From: Capsicum annuum | Lineage: Eukaryota; Streptophyta; Magnoliopsida; Solanales; Solanaceae | Length of the DNA: 64,000 nucleotides | Direction: 5' to 3' | NCBI RefSeq assembly: GCF_002878395.1 | Contig: NC_061115.1 | Span: forward strand, 93,706,848 to 93,770,847 | In this document: positions 34,745 to 46,879 of the stretch, in pieces | Numbering within the stretch: position 1 is the first letter of the stretch | Layout: every line of letters starts with the position of its first letter | The notes under the pieces: model-generated | The model's input: only the letters and a program-made list of their open reading frames with translations | Database searches by the model: none | Told to the model about the DNA's origin: nothing | Made by a program: the position numbers and the translations under genes

Positions 34745-35215
34745 GGATCTCGAGTTGAGATTAAAATTTAGTATTTTGAAAATCACTCCCATGAAGGAAG
34801 TAAAGAGATTCGGTAAAAAGAGAAAACTCAGTCCTCGATATGTCGGTCCCTATAAAATTCTCATTTGCTTAGATAAAGTAGCTTATAAGCTCAAATTGCC
34901 TTCATATCTAGCTTCAATTAATCCAGTCTTTCATGTCCCCTTGCTAAAGAAGCGCTAGGTGATCCAGCAGTTGTAGTCCCTATTGAGGGCATAGATATTC
35001 AGAATAGTCTCTCGTATGAGAAAATTCCAATTTAAATTCTTGACTATCAGATTCGTGAACTGAGAAACAATGAAGTCCCTCTAGTTAAAGTTCTTTGGCA
35101 AAATCAGTCCGTTGAGTAAGCTACTTGGGAAGCAGAAGAAGATATACGGACAAAGTATCCTGACCTCTTCTCTGCTAATTCATACCCAGCCCAAGGTAAT
35201 AGCTTTCCTTAAGTT
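34745..35215 (+). pseudogene. Integrase C-terminus and chromodomain of element F
   Basis: KITPMKEVKRFGKKRKLSPR, YVGPYKILICLDKVAYKLKL and SINPVFHVPLLKKR (34780-34955) form the integrase C-terminal block with the conserved GPY segment. After a stop and a frame change, the region near 35030-35170 reads ILDYQIRELRNNEVPLVKVL, WQNQSVE, ATWEAEEDIRTKYPDLF, a chromodomain of the type chromoviruses use to target chromatin. Stops are present. Confidence 0.85.
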
Positions 35216-35474
35216 CATTTAGCTTATGGTATGAATTTTAGTTACAAACTATGCTCAGTTTTTGTTTCAAACTTGGTATCTTTACCCTTACATATTCAGT
35301 CGCATATTCATGAGTCAGTTCAGTCATGTATTCACGCATTAGATATATGTGATCAGATTATCAATACTCTCAGTCACGCATTCATTTATTTGCTCATTCA
35401 TAAAACCATGCATCATATATGCATGATCAGCCTGAATCTTAGCTTAGCCAGTCCCATTCAAGGAAGAATGTTCC
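35216..35474 (+). other. 3' untranslated region of F
   Basis: Short spacer between the chromodomain and the polypurine tract. No separate coding sense was found. Confidence 0.5.
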
Positions 35475-35488
35475 CAAGGGGGAGATAT
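35475..35488 (+). promoter_or_regulatory. Polypurine tract of element F
   Basis: caagggggagatat directly precedes tgtaatacccc of the 3' LTR. The same wording precedes the LTR of element I on the minus strand (62954-62970). Confidence 0.8.
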
Positions 35489-38100
35489 TGTAATACCCCG
35501 ACAATCCTAACTGATAATAGAACCATGATTCAAGATCATGAAAAATAAATTTTAGTGCTTTATTAGTTTTATGATCTAGTTTAATGTGTATTAAGGCCTC
35601 AAATACGTCCTAGATATTAGACGAATCAAAATATCCCTTACCGATTGAATTCTTGAGAAGGATATTACCATAGTGAACTTCAAGCAAGAATATCTTTAGT
35701 TATACTATGAATTTTTCAGCTCATGACCCACCAACAGATATATAATTGAATTATCTTTCCAACGATTCCAATTTCATCAAAATCCGGTATTAGAGTAAAA
35801 AGTTATGGTCAATTTACTGAGAGTTGTCCGAGCTAACCATCACTTTGGCCATCAGAACTGAGGCAGTAAAGCCATTTACTGGCACAAAACTGATGGTTGG
35901 ACTAACGTTCAGTCACCAGAGTGACGGTTCGTCACCCAGACTGTCAATTTTGTTTGAAACAGCGCTGAAATGATGTTTTAAAGGGCTTTTGGGGTCTTTT
36001 TCCACACTTTTTAACCCTAATTACATTAAATCAAAGCACATAACACCTCATTCATCCATAAAATCAAAATTAGGATTTCTTTCAAGATCAAAACCTAAGA
36101 ACAAGATTCAAACTCTTCTCCAAGAAAACTCAAGAATCGAAACATCACTATTCAAGAACCTTCAAGAAAAATTAACCTTCTTCAAGATTCAAGATTTTGA
36201 GGCATGTAAAGTGTTGATTCATGGATTTATTTCACCCATGAAGTTCAATAATCCCATTTTTAAACTCATGAATTGTGATTTCCATGTGGTGGGTTGATTT
36301 TAATTATGTTGATGTGGTTGTATGAATCCCAAGTTGTAATCTTTATGTACTTTTCATGAAATTATGCTAGTATGTGGGTTAGAAACTCTTAAATGGAATA
36401 AATTAAAGTAAACATGATATATGAACTAGTGTATATGCCTAATCCTAAGGTTATGCATGCAATGTGTTTGATAAAAGGCCCAAGAGAACCAGATTCATGC
36501 TTTAGGACTCAATTATGACCAAATTGATGAACTCATGTTTTACCCTTATGTTCAAAATGACCTCCATATTATTGTTATGCATTGAAATTGTTTGATGGAT
36601 TTTTCATGAGATTAGCCTATGAAATTATGACATGTTTATATGCATTCCTATTCATGTACCAAACCATGATAGTCAAGTGCCTCATGAAATTCCCCAATGA
36701 TTGTATTATGGATTATTGATTATGGTCGTGAGTCCAGGAAGTATCATGTCTTGTCAGTTTCATGCTATCAAGTCCTGGGGGTACTTGTACCCGGAAATTT
36801 AGCTGTGTGCCTAGAGCCAGTGTCAATTTTCAAGAGAATCTCAGTCAAGCCATGCTCAGAAGATTCAATCAGACTCATGACTCAGGAAAACTCAGAAGTC
36901 CCAGTATTCTCAAAAATCTCAGTAATTCAGTAATCTCAGTAGTATTCCGTTATTCAGCGAAACTGACTAAACTTAGTCTAGTTCAGATCAATTAATCATG
37001 TTCAGTGTCTATTCAGATGGGAGTAGGATTCATCACCGAGTGAGCCCAAGGATGGGAACTCACCTATTATTAGGGGGTGTGATTCTTAGAAGCAATCCTT
37101 GCGCTCCAGAACTACGTAGCCAGCGTAGTCGAGGCATCAAACCTGCTAGTTGAGGGTAGATGAGGTGGATTAACCTGTTAGATGAGTGTCCCACCATTCT
37201 CCTTAGAGTACCAGTTAGATGAGGGATTACTGACAGCTTGTCCTTATCGGTGACGCAGTATTGACACCCTTCTAATTAGGGTAACATATTGGACCCTAAC
37301 TTAATTTTATTATATTATTTGGGGCATGTCGGCTAGATGACTACTTCCCATAGTTACAGTTTTATTCTGAATCTCAGTAATAGAATTCAGGACTGTCAGA
37401 TACAGTCACCCAGTTTAGTATAGAACTCAGCTAGTTCCATCAAAAAAAGGACTGTCAGATACAGTCATTCAAATAATAGTATATCAGTTATACGAAACTT
37501 ATATTATCAATATTCAGATTTAGTGATGTCATGATCTCATTCACAGTTCACGTATTCATGCATGTATTCTCATGTTCATGTTATTCAGTCATTTAGTATT
37601 GTTCATTCATATAAACCCCTTGCATTCAGCCTACCTCAGTTGCATTCTATTACATTCAATCGTACTGACGCATTTACGCTATGGTTTATTATATCACAGG
37701 TTCAGAAGCACGAGCTCTAGAGCATCCTTAGTAGATCAGACGTTCAGCAGCCAGACTAGAGTGAGTCCTCACCATCCGAGGATTGCATGATTATTTATTA
37801 CGTCATTATTTCAGTAGTCCAGAGTTAGTTGGGGATATGTCCCATTAACTCCACAGTTTTTAGACAGTATAGAGGCTTTCAGACTAGCATATTCAGACAC
37901 TCATTTCAGTTGATATTGTATTATTCAGATGTTATGTTTTATCAGATTTTTGAACCTTATGGCTTTTCAGCCTTTTATTCCACATTTATACAGTATGTTA
38001 TCCAGTGCTCAGTTATAGATATCAGTCATGGGTTAGCTTGTGGTCCTTCGGGGTCATGAGCACCGTATGGCATTCAGAGTACCAAAATTGGGGCATTACA
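35489..38100 (+). repeat. 3' LTR of element F
   Basis: 2612 bp from tgtaataccccgac to gggcattaca. It carries the two segments missing from the 5' LTR. Landmarks shared with solo LTR K are the block around gggagtaggattcatcacc near 37020 and the terminal ggtccttcggggtcatgagc near 38042. Confidence 0.85.
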
Positions 38101-39866
38101 CCTACCAAGTCAGATCCCGACGTAGGACTCATGGGGGGTTCATCAACACATATACAATCCAGTATCCAATACCAAAATTCATGACTCCTCTCTAGCATAT
38201 AAATCGACAGAGAGTCTATAAAGATGTCACAAAGCCAGTGTTTCTAGTATTTCCACAATGATACCAATGTTTCACGAGTGTATATAATATAAGGATGTAA
38301 TGGTCATAACTAACCAGAATGAGAATTTTCAAGTCCAACCAATATAATAACCATGTGAGCTAGAAATCCACACAATATGTCAACCATCCATGAATTCAAT
38401 GTAATCCATATGCCAGTAAAATAATATACACAAACATATACCATTGATACCACACAAATTGCAATTTAGGCTTTTTCACCAGAAAGATACCACTTAATAT
38501 ACATATATATAAGGTCAACAACATCCAATAAGACCCCACAACTGCTAAATAACAACAACATAGGGCCCCCCACATGGAAAACACAATGATAAAGCCATTT
38601 TATAATTAGTTTCCATACCTTTAACATAATTTAATACCACTATTAATTATCCAACCTAATCTAAAGAAAGCTTGGCCAAAACATACCTCGAATGCTGAAA
38701 ATTAGTCCAAAAAGCCTTTACCATGGAGTTTTTTCCTCACGAATGGATCTGGAATCAACTAAAATACATAAAAATAGAATCTATGTACTAAAAGGTAGCT
38801 AACTACACCTATATTTCCCATTTTTTGATCGGGGTCAAATCAGACCTCCGAAATGAAATTTTGAAAAAAAGGGAAAAATCAAAATCTTTGTCCAAAAATA
38901 TGTTTCCAATAATTAAAGGAACTTATAGAATAAAACCCAAGAGAAAACAGAATTGGGGTTAAATCGAAGAATTACACATTTTAGCCATTTGGAGCTAAAA
39001 TCCATCAATTCCACCTTTGAACACAGGTTTTAAAACGATTTAAATGATAAGGATCGAATAAAAATAATTGAAATAGGGAATTAGAGCATACCCAGGCTTA
39101 AAAATAAAAGATATTGCCCAAAAACTCAAAACTCCAAGCTTTGAGTCTCAAAAATAGTGAAGATGGGGAATTTAACCCACCCAAGCATCGCTCAAGTGAT
39201 CACCGGGTCACTTAAGTCGTCATCGCTTAAGCGACCAGGCGTCGTATAGTTGTCGCTTAAGAGACAGGCGCCTAAGCGATGAGGGAGTCACTTAAGCGAT
39301 ATCCACAGCTTGTTGTCAGGTCGCTTAAGAGACTAAAAGGTCGCCTAAGCGGGTGCACCAGCTGGAGAGTTGGAGAATTTCAAGTATCTGCGGACCTCTT
39401 GGGATTCATTCAAAATCCCAAAAATACGAACAAACTATATAACTAGATTAAATTCGACGCTCCAAACTCAATCGCGATATCAAATTTTTAAAAAAACAAT
39501 GTTTTCTCAAGGTTGATCCTCGAAAGTCAATTTCATAACTTTTTGATCCGAGGGTCAAAATGAAATATAAAAGTCGTAAAACCACACCAACCATGTTATC
39601 AATCTAAAATTAATGTCCGGATCTACTGTGTAGTTCATTGTGCCATCCACTGCACAAATTAATAAATGTTGACCGAAGTCAACTATAAAGCTTTTATAAC
39701 AACCAAAAGCCATAATCCCACACTAATCATACCACAATGCAATGGGAACTATGCAAATCATCCACACACTACAAAAATACCACAAAGCAACCATGAGAAG
39801 GGGTAAAATAGTCAAATCACTCATAAGTAAATATTTTACAAATAGCACCAAAATCAGGTCATTACG
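38101..39866 (-). repeat. 3' LTR of element E, right segment
   Basis: Continues 28498-29109 after the F insertion. It aligns with 44150-45961. The minus-strand start is cgtaatgacctg at 39866, with TG changed to CG. A dyad cassette lies at 39170-39355. Confidence 0.8.
39170..39355. repeat. Palindromic-word cassette in left LTR of E
   Basis: A perfect 12-bp palindrome tcgcttaagcga at 39223-39234 with about ten related copies. The homologous cassette in the right LTR is at 45260-45450. It is 505-700 bp inside the LTR start. Confidence 0.8.
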
Positions 39867-42480
39867 CCATCCACCACTAAGAATCTAGTTCGTCCTCGAA
39901 CAAAAGATAAGATAAATGCATGAATAAGCAAAAAACTGAGGATAACTACAACACATATCAGATTCGACCTCCCAAGTACACTCATCTATAGTTCAATGTC
40001 TCCACTGGACCTTAAATACAGGGATATCTCTAGAATGCAATCGTCTTAAATCTCTATCTAAGATGGAGATAAGCTCTTCGACAAAACACAACCTCTCATT
40101 TAACTACACTGAATCACAACAAATGACATCAGACTCATCCAGAATGTAATGTTGAAGCATAGAAACACAAAAAATAAGATGAACAACTGATAAATCTAGG
40201 GCTAATGCTAACTCATAATCCACCTACCCAATAGTCCAAAGAATCTTAAAAGGTCCAATATACCTGGTGAAAAGCTTGCCCCTCCTTTGAAACCTCATCA
40301 CGCCCTTCATGGGTGATACATGAAGAAAGGTTCGATCACCAACACTAAATCTCAAGGCACAAACTCTACGATTTGCATATCATTTTTGCCTACTCTGAGC
40401 CGCTTGAAGTCTATCCTGAATGGCCTAAACTCTATCAAAAGACTCACGAAGAAAGTCTGTACCTCGAGGTCTAATCTTAAAAACTTCAAACCAACCAATT
40501 AGTGAGCGCCAACTTCTACCATATAAAGCCTAGAAAAGAAACATTTCAATACTTGAATGGTAAGTATTATTATACAGAAACTCTACCTAAGCTAGATGTT
40601 GCTTACACTAACCACCAAAGTCTATCACATAAGTGCAAGGCATATCCTCCCAAACCTGATTAGTTTTCTCTAACTGACCATCGATATGGGGGAGAAAATT
40701 TGTATTAAGATCAACCCGATACTCAACTCTTTCTGAAAACTCTTTTAAAAGTAAAATATGAAAACTAAATCTTATTTGAGATGATAGACACTGGCACACT
40801 ATAAAGAAAAACAATCACATGAATATAGATACGAGCCAACCTCTCATCACTAAAAAAAACTTAAACTAGAATAAAATGAGCAAATTTGGTGAATCAATCC
40901 ACGATGACCCAAACACTATTGGAACCATGACAAGTATGAGGCAACCCAATCATGAAGTCGATAATGATCCATTCCCATTTTTGCTCGGGAGTGGTAACCT
41001 CTAAAGCAAACCATTAGGCCTCAATGCTCGACCTTCACCTATTGGCAACATAAGCCATAAGTTACAAAGTCTGCTACATCCTTCCTCATACACCCCACCA
41101 GTAGTGATGTCTCAAATTATGATACATATTAGTCACTCTCAAATAGATGGAATACCTAGAATAATGAGCCTCCTCCAAAATTGATCTAATCCAATTACCC
41201 ACTCTAACCACACAAACTCGACCAGAAATCCTCAAAACAACATCTAAATAAAATGAGGATTCCTTAGACTCTCCACCCAACACCTTATCCTAAATTATTT
41301 TCAGTCCAACATCATCAAACTGATGAGCCTGAATTTGCTCCATCAAGGAATATCTATCCTAAACAAATTCTATAATAACCTAGGTATTTCAATACAAAGC
41401 CTAACTATCTTATTATCCAAACACTAAGCCTCTAAATCCAAAGGCCACTCCTAGGACAAAAGATGCGCCAAGCTACCCATGCTAGTCGACTTTTGGCTCA
41501 AGGCATCCTCAACCATGTTAGCCTTGACTGGAAGATAGAGAATAGTCAAGTCAAAATCATTAAGAAACTCAATCCTATGATGTTGCATCATAGTAAGATC
41601 TCACTGGGTGAAGAAATACTAAAGACTACGATGTTCCAAAAAAATCTCATAACAAACTCCATACATGTAGTACCTCCTCAACTTTAAAACATAAACAACT
41701 GCGTACAACTCCAAATCATGGGTACAGTAATTTCTCTCATGGGGCTTCAACTGACAAAAAGCATACATAGTTACCTACCCTTCAGTAAAAACACAACACC
41801 TAACCCAACACCAAAAGTGTCACAAAAGACAGTCAACCCATGCCCTCTTTGGTCAAGGTCAAGATAGGAGTTGAAATCAACAAATCCTTAATCTTTTGAA
41901 ATCTTATCTCACAAGCATCGAATCACTTAAAGAGATCTTATTCTAAGTAAAATTGGTCAACAAAGCTGCAATAGATGAAAAATCATCAATGAAGCACTGA
42001 TAGTAGACTACTAAGCCAATAAAACTCTGAATCTCGATAGGACAATTAGGCCTAGCCTAATTATGACTATTGCAATCTTTGTTGGATCGACCATAATACC
42101 ATCCTTTTTCACCATATGACCTAAGAAATAAATACATTCCAACCAAAACTCACACTTGGAGAACTTAACATATGACTTCTCATCCCTCTTTCTCTAAAGC
42201 ACAAACTATAAATGCTGCTTATAGTCAGCCTCACTCTTTCAATAAACTAAGATATTATTTATAAATACAATGACAAAAAAGTTAAGATATGATAAAAATG
42301 CCCTATTTATCAACTCCATGATTGTGGTTGGTGCATTGGTCAAACCAAAGGACATAACTAGGAACTCATAATGACTGTACTGTGTTTGAAAAGTTGTCTT
42401 TAGAATATCTAAACCGCTAATTCTTAACTACTGATACTCATGTCTCAAATTAGTGATACTCAGATCTCTCCAAACCTTGA
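39867..42480 (-). pseudogene. pol of element E: RT, RNase H, integrase, chromodomain
   Basis: On the minus strand from 42480: RT palm ([26 protein letters not shown] near 42310-42380, VFINNILVY with the catalytic DD read as NN at 42254-42259, and YVKFSKCEFWL), RNase H (LKPHERNYCTHDLELYAVVY near 41700-41750, VKANMVEDALS), and integrase zinc finger (EEAHYSRYSIYLRVTNMYHN, near 41130-41190). Then come integrase core pieces (RVDLNTNFLPHIDGQLEKTN near 40670-40730) and chromodomain (ILDRDLRRLHSRDIPVFKVQ near 40020-40075, ECTWEVESDM). The upstream RT fingers, protease and gag are missing. Many stops are present. The order and chromodomain identify a Tekay-like chromovirus. The polypurine tract is just inside 39867 (minus-strand gtggtggatgg). 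Confidence 0.85.
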
Positions 42481-43347
42481 ATTCAAATCAAAGATAGCAT
42501 TTATCGTGTATTTGTTGAAGGTTGTGTGAAAATTTTTTAGATAATTCCCCCATTTAATTATACATGTCGTTATCATTAGCATTTCAGGTAACCTTATAGT
42601 AATTTAAGTACCCCTAAGTTTAAAGTCTATAGCATTTACTCCTCGAGAATCGACCTCAAGTTACATTGGGTTACTTGACAATTACCACCTTACCCCTTAA
42701 TTATGGGAGTGAGTAAAGCGTATATCAAGCATTCACTCCTCGAGAATCGACCCCAAGTTACATTGGGTTACTTGACAATGACTTTCTCACACCTCAATTA
42801 TTGGAGTGAGTTGAGCATTATCAATGCCCTCAAAGGAATACCCTAGAAATAAGTTAGCAAGCAAATCAATAACCCCCTCTCCCGAACTGGGGAGAAGAAC
42901 TTTGTGGGATCAGAGTAGGCCCTATATCTCCAACATGTTCAACTCAAGGATAAGAAAAGATTCCTCTAGTACTATTTTTGGATGGGGTAGATCCTCGTGC
43001 CCATCTATTACCTCAGGATCGTCCATGGCTAGCCAGTTGTCCTCTAGATTGAGACCACTCTTTGAATGATAACTCTGCATCTCTAGCCTTGGATTGATCT
43101 CTCTCTTTGAATGATAACTCCACATATATAATTTCAAAGATCTAGTCCTCACCATCTACGCAGAAAAGAGTGAAATATTGTTTAGATAACAAGGTATAAA
43201 TTATCTGCATGATATATAATAAAATAAGGAAGTTTCCTAAAGATATCTTATTGCCTCTCAAAATAAAATACGGACGAGTACGTACCAATCCACGAGACTC
43301 TACTAGACACCATGTTCTTACATTGACAAGACCAATGAAACCAGGCC
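42481..43347 (-). other. Unidentified sequence in place of gag-protease in E
   Basis: Where gag and protease should lie there is about 870 bp without recognisable retroelement domains. It has a two-copy repeat at 42631-42810. A minus-strand frame at 42922-43155 reads in part NWLAMDDPEVIDGHEDLPHP. This could be captured DNA or a decayed insert. I cannot name it. Confidence 0.4.
42631..42810. repeat. Two-copy tandem repeat, unit about 93 bp
   Basis: Each copy starts catt(t/c)actcctcgagaatc, contains gacc(t/c)caagttacattggg and gttacttgacaat, and ends attattggagtgagt-like. Copies start near 42636 and 42729. Confidence 0.75.
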
Positions 43348-43360
43348 ATGATATAAATTT
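43348..43360 (-). promoter_or_regulatory. Possible degenerate primer site of element E
   Basis: Plus-strand catgatataaatt lies where ctctgataccaaa would be expected before the LTR. Weak support by position. Confidence 0.35.
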
Positions 43361-44542
43361 TTCATGACCCAAAAACCAAGGTCATGATGGCACTTGTCGC
43401 GGCAAGCCTTGACAAGTAAGACTATCACCCAAATTGATATAAGATGAGAAATCAATACAAAAAACCAAGACAAAGCTTCTAGATTAAGTCAAACCATACA
43501 AATATGATAATTGCAGAAGTATATAACCAAACATACCATACAAAATCCCAAAACCTGGTGTAATAATATAAGAACTACTAAATATATCTTGAATAACAAA
43601 GGTACATTAATAGACCAAAAACATCATAATCTATCTCAAAATACAAAACAAGATATGAAATAGATAGAAAGAGGTAGTATATCAACTTCAAAAACATAAA
43701 TCAACCGCTACCTCGAATATACTTCAGATACAACTTGAATCAGCTATCGTGCGGTGCACTCATACCTAGATCCATACCGAAAGAGCACAGTAGGGGTGAA
43801 TATAGTCCATGTGTCCTAGGTAGGTATCATAGGTCGACTGAGAAAAGTAGAAAATAAGGCATATAAAATACATACTATGGGCATGTCACCTACAATCAGA
43901 AGATGTCCCTGGCGGTAGCTCACACCATTTCCACTAACAGTTCTGCAATATTCATATTTACCATATAAAAATACGAAAAAGTAGCATATGTATACAAATA
44001 TCACACATACAAGTATGAAAAAGAACACATAGACAGATATCATATCAAAAATTATAATACAATACAAAATGAGCATAATATATATGAAATGTGATGAAGA
44101 TAATGATGATGTGATGTGATGCACAAGGTAACACAACCTTTGTTTACACCTACCGAGTTGTGCTCCCAAGGTTGGACCCATGAGAGGTTTATCAACTCAT
44201 ATACAATCTAATAACCAATACCAATATCCATAACTACTTTTTGGCTCATACATTGGCAGAGGGCCTATAAAGATGTCACAAATCTAGTATTTCCACAATG
44301 GTACCAATGTTTCACAAGTGTATATAATATGAGGATGTAATGCTCACAGCCAACTAGAATGATATTTTTCAATTCCAATAAATATACCAACCACGTGAGC
44401 TAGAAATCCACACAATATGTCAACCGTCCATGAATGCAATGTAATCTATACGCGAATAGAGTAATATATACAAAAATATGGCATTGATACCACATAAATT
44501 CCAATATATGCTTTTTGAAAAAGAAAAAAAAGATACCACCAA

Positions 44543-44546
<4 letters not shown>

Positions 44547-44582
<36 letters not shown>
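44547..44582. repeat. (AT)n microsatellite
   Basis: About 18 uninterrupted AT units inside the right LTR of E. The left LTR has only a short counterpart near 38503, so the run expanded after insertion. Confidence 0.9.
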
Positions 44583-44585
<3 letters not shown>

Positions 44586-45259
44586 GCCAACAACATCACA
44601 TAAGACCCCACACCACCACACATAGTAGATAATGTCTCAAAAATACCAAATAACAATAACCTGATTTTATGATTAGTTCCCACACCCATAACATAATTTT
44701 ATACCAAAATAACTACCCAGTCTATTCTGAAGAAAGTAAAGCCATAACCTACCTCGAATATCAAAAATCGATCCAAAGTGCCTTTACCATGAAGTTTTCT
44801 CCTAAGGAACAGATCTCAAATCTAATAAAATACACAAACAGAGAATCTAACAATTAAAATAAAGTTAAAAATATCCACATTATCCATTTCTGAGTTGGGG
44901 TCAAAATATACCCTCGAAATGGATTTTCAAAATACAAGGGTAAAACTAGTATTTTTGTCCAAAAATATATGTTCCATGATTAAAGAAACTTATAGAAGAA
45001 AATCCATGTGAAAGTGGGTTGGAATTGGGGTTTAGACGGAAGAATTATAAATTTTAGGCCTTTTTAGCCAAAATCCCCAAACTACACCTTTGAATTCAAG
45101 TTTTAAAGGATTAAATGACAAAAATGGAAGAAAAATAATTGAAATTGGGATTTAGAGCTTACCCAAGCATAAAAATAAATGAAATTGCCCAAAAACTCAA
45201 AACTCCAGGATCCAAGACTCAAATATGGTGAAAATTCCTAAAATGGGTAATTTAACCCA

Positions 45260-45450
45260 CCCAGGAATCGCTTAACCGATCATTAGGTCACTTAAACGGC
45301 CATCACTTATGCGACCAAGCATCGCTTATGCGATGCCTGCCTTGTCGTGTAAGCGACAAGCACCTAAGTGAAATAGGATTCACTTAAGAAATACCACTAG
45401 TTGGTTGGCAGGTCTCTTAAGAAACCAAAAGGTTGCATAAGCGAGTACAC
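45260..45450. repeat. Palindromic-word cassette in right LTR of E
   Basis: Related copies of atcgcttaagcgat/gtcgcttaagcgac wording, more decayed than in the left LTR. Confidence 0.7.
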
Positions 45451-45961
45451 CAATTGGAGACTTGAAATTTGCCAACTCTCTGTGGATCCCTCGAGTTTTA
45501 TTTGAAATCTCAAGAACACAAATGAACTATTATACTAAACTAAATTTGATGGTCCAAACTCAATGGCGATATCAAATTTTCAAAAAAAAGGTCATTTCAC
45601 CAGGTTGACCCCCAAAACTTAGTATTATAACTTTTTGAAACAAGGATCAAAATGACATATAAAAGCCATAAAACTACACCAACCATGTTATCAATCTAAA
45701 ATAAACATTTTGGATCTGTTGGCGTAGTCTGTTTTATCATCTGAAGCATAGATTAATAAATGTTAAGCAAAGTCAACTTAATGCCTTAATAACCACCAAA
45801 TACCATAATCTTGCTTAAATCATATCAAAATTCATTGAAAACTATGTTAATCATCCCCACACCCCATAAATACTAAAAAGCAACCATGGGTAGGGTTAAC
45901 ATAATCAAATCACAGATAAAATAAGTATTTCATAAATATCACCAAAAATTAAGTCATTACA

Positions 45962-46879
45962 TATTTAGCACTTAGCGAACTAGGGTTTTAGATAATCCAA
46001 GTTTTAGAACTACATGCCACTATAGGTCTTATTTTACCTATATGAGCATAGATGAGCTTAGTTTAATGGATCAATATATGTCGTGGCTTTATACCCTTCA
46101 CAAGGTATATTGAGTTCTCCTAACTAGGTGTATACATTGGACTATATATTTTCTCACGTGGTTTAGGTTTGTCAAGAGAACCTATCAAAGAAATAGTTTT
46201 AGCTTGATTTTTTACATGAACCACAATTTTAGTTCATTTGAATTCTTTCAAGATTTACCACTATGTTTCACCATTCAATGCACGATTTTAGTTTTGGGTC
46301 ATTCTATATTATATTATACTAATTTCAAATTAATTATGTATTAAGTATGATTCTATTTTTAGCATGATTACATACATTAGTTATGGAACAGATATCTCAC
46401 ATGCTAAGTATATTGGAAGTACTGACCACATATCTTCCTTTTACATTATATCCTATTATGATTTAGGCTTCGATTCTCAGTGTCAGCTACACGATTAGAT
46501 ATGCTCTAGTGCCATGTCAGCTACACTTATGGTGAATCCTTATTATTCTAGGATGGTTTACTTTAGTTATGGTTTATAAAACTTTATTTAATTCCATTCA
46601 TTTACAGCAAGCTGGAGACTTGTCTCATTAACTCGTTAGTTTACTTAGTGACTTTCAAAAAGAGTTAAACAGCTTACCTTATTGTTGATTTTAGATTTGA
46701 TTTTAGACTAAATATTTATTTTTAGTTACTCCAGTTTTGTTTAGTCATCCACGTGTTCTGTTTTAGATTCCCCATAGTTATTTTAGTATATATTTTACTA
46801 TTTTGCCATAGATTAGCTTAAGGCCATGTGTAGTTCTAAATATTATTTTTCTTCTGGGGTGTAGACTTGGATCATGACA
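45962..46879 (+). repeat. Element M: solo LTR, 3' part
   Basis: Ends with gacttggatcatgaca, the closing wording of this LTR type. It is followed by atcaa, matching attaa before 27831. Its interior (for example gctggagacttgtctcatta near 46611) is LTR U5-like, with no coding frame. It begins right after the LTR of E. Confidence 0.6.

Larger units (their letters stand above)
29110..38100 (+). mobile_element. Element F: Tekay-type chromovirus (Ty3/gypsy), decayed
   Basis: An 8.99-kb plus-strand element with LTRs at 29110-31349 and 35489-38100, an initiator tRNA-Met primer site at 31354, gag and protease remnants, a reduced RT, an unexplained 1.7-kb stretch in place of RNase H and most of integrase, an integrase C-terminal part with chromodomain, and a polypurine tract at 35475-35488. 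It is inserted in the left LTR of E. Flanks actac (29105-29109) and cctac (38101-38105) are the target duplication. The right LTR of E at 44140-44160 shows the unoccupied site. Layout and chromodomain point to the Tekay/Del clade. Confidence 0.85.
43361..45961 (-). repeat. 5' LTR of element E
   Basis: About 2.6 kb. The minus-strand start is tgtaatgacttaat at 45961, and the inner end is gtttttgggtcatgaa at 43361. It aligns with 28498-29109 plus 38101-39866. It contains the uninterrupted counterpart of the F insertion site at about 44145-44160 (ttacacctaccgag) and the dyad cassette at 45260-45450. Confidence 0.8.

Noticed and set aside
36697..38059. Several plus-strand frames of 60-78 residues in the 3' LTR of F
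   Set aside because: LTR sequence. The matching region of the 5' LTR has deletions and stops that break them.
43816..44181. Minus-strand frame of 121 residues rich in Phe and Ile
   Set aside because: It lies wholly inside the right LTR of E, and the left LTR does not keep it open.
28463..45966. tattt before and after E as an exact target duplication
   Set aside because: The outer end of the left LTR of E is missing, and a longer related stretch occurs on both sides, so the short match may be chance.
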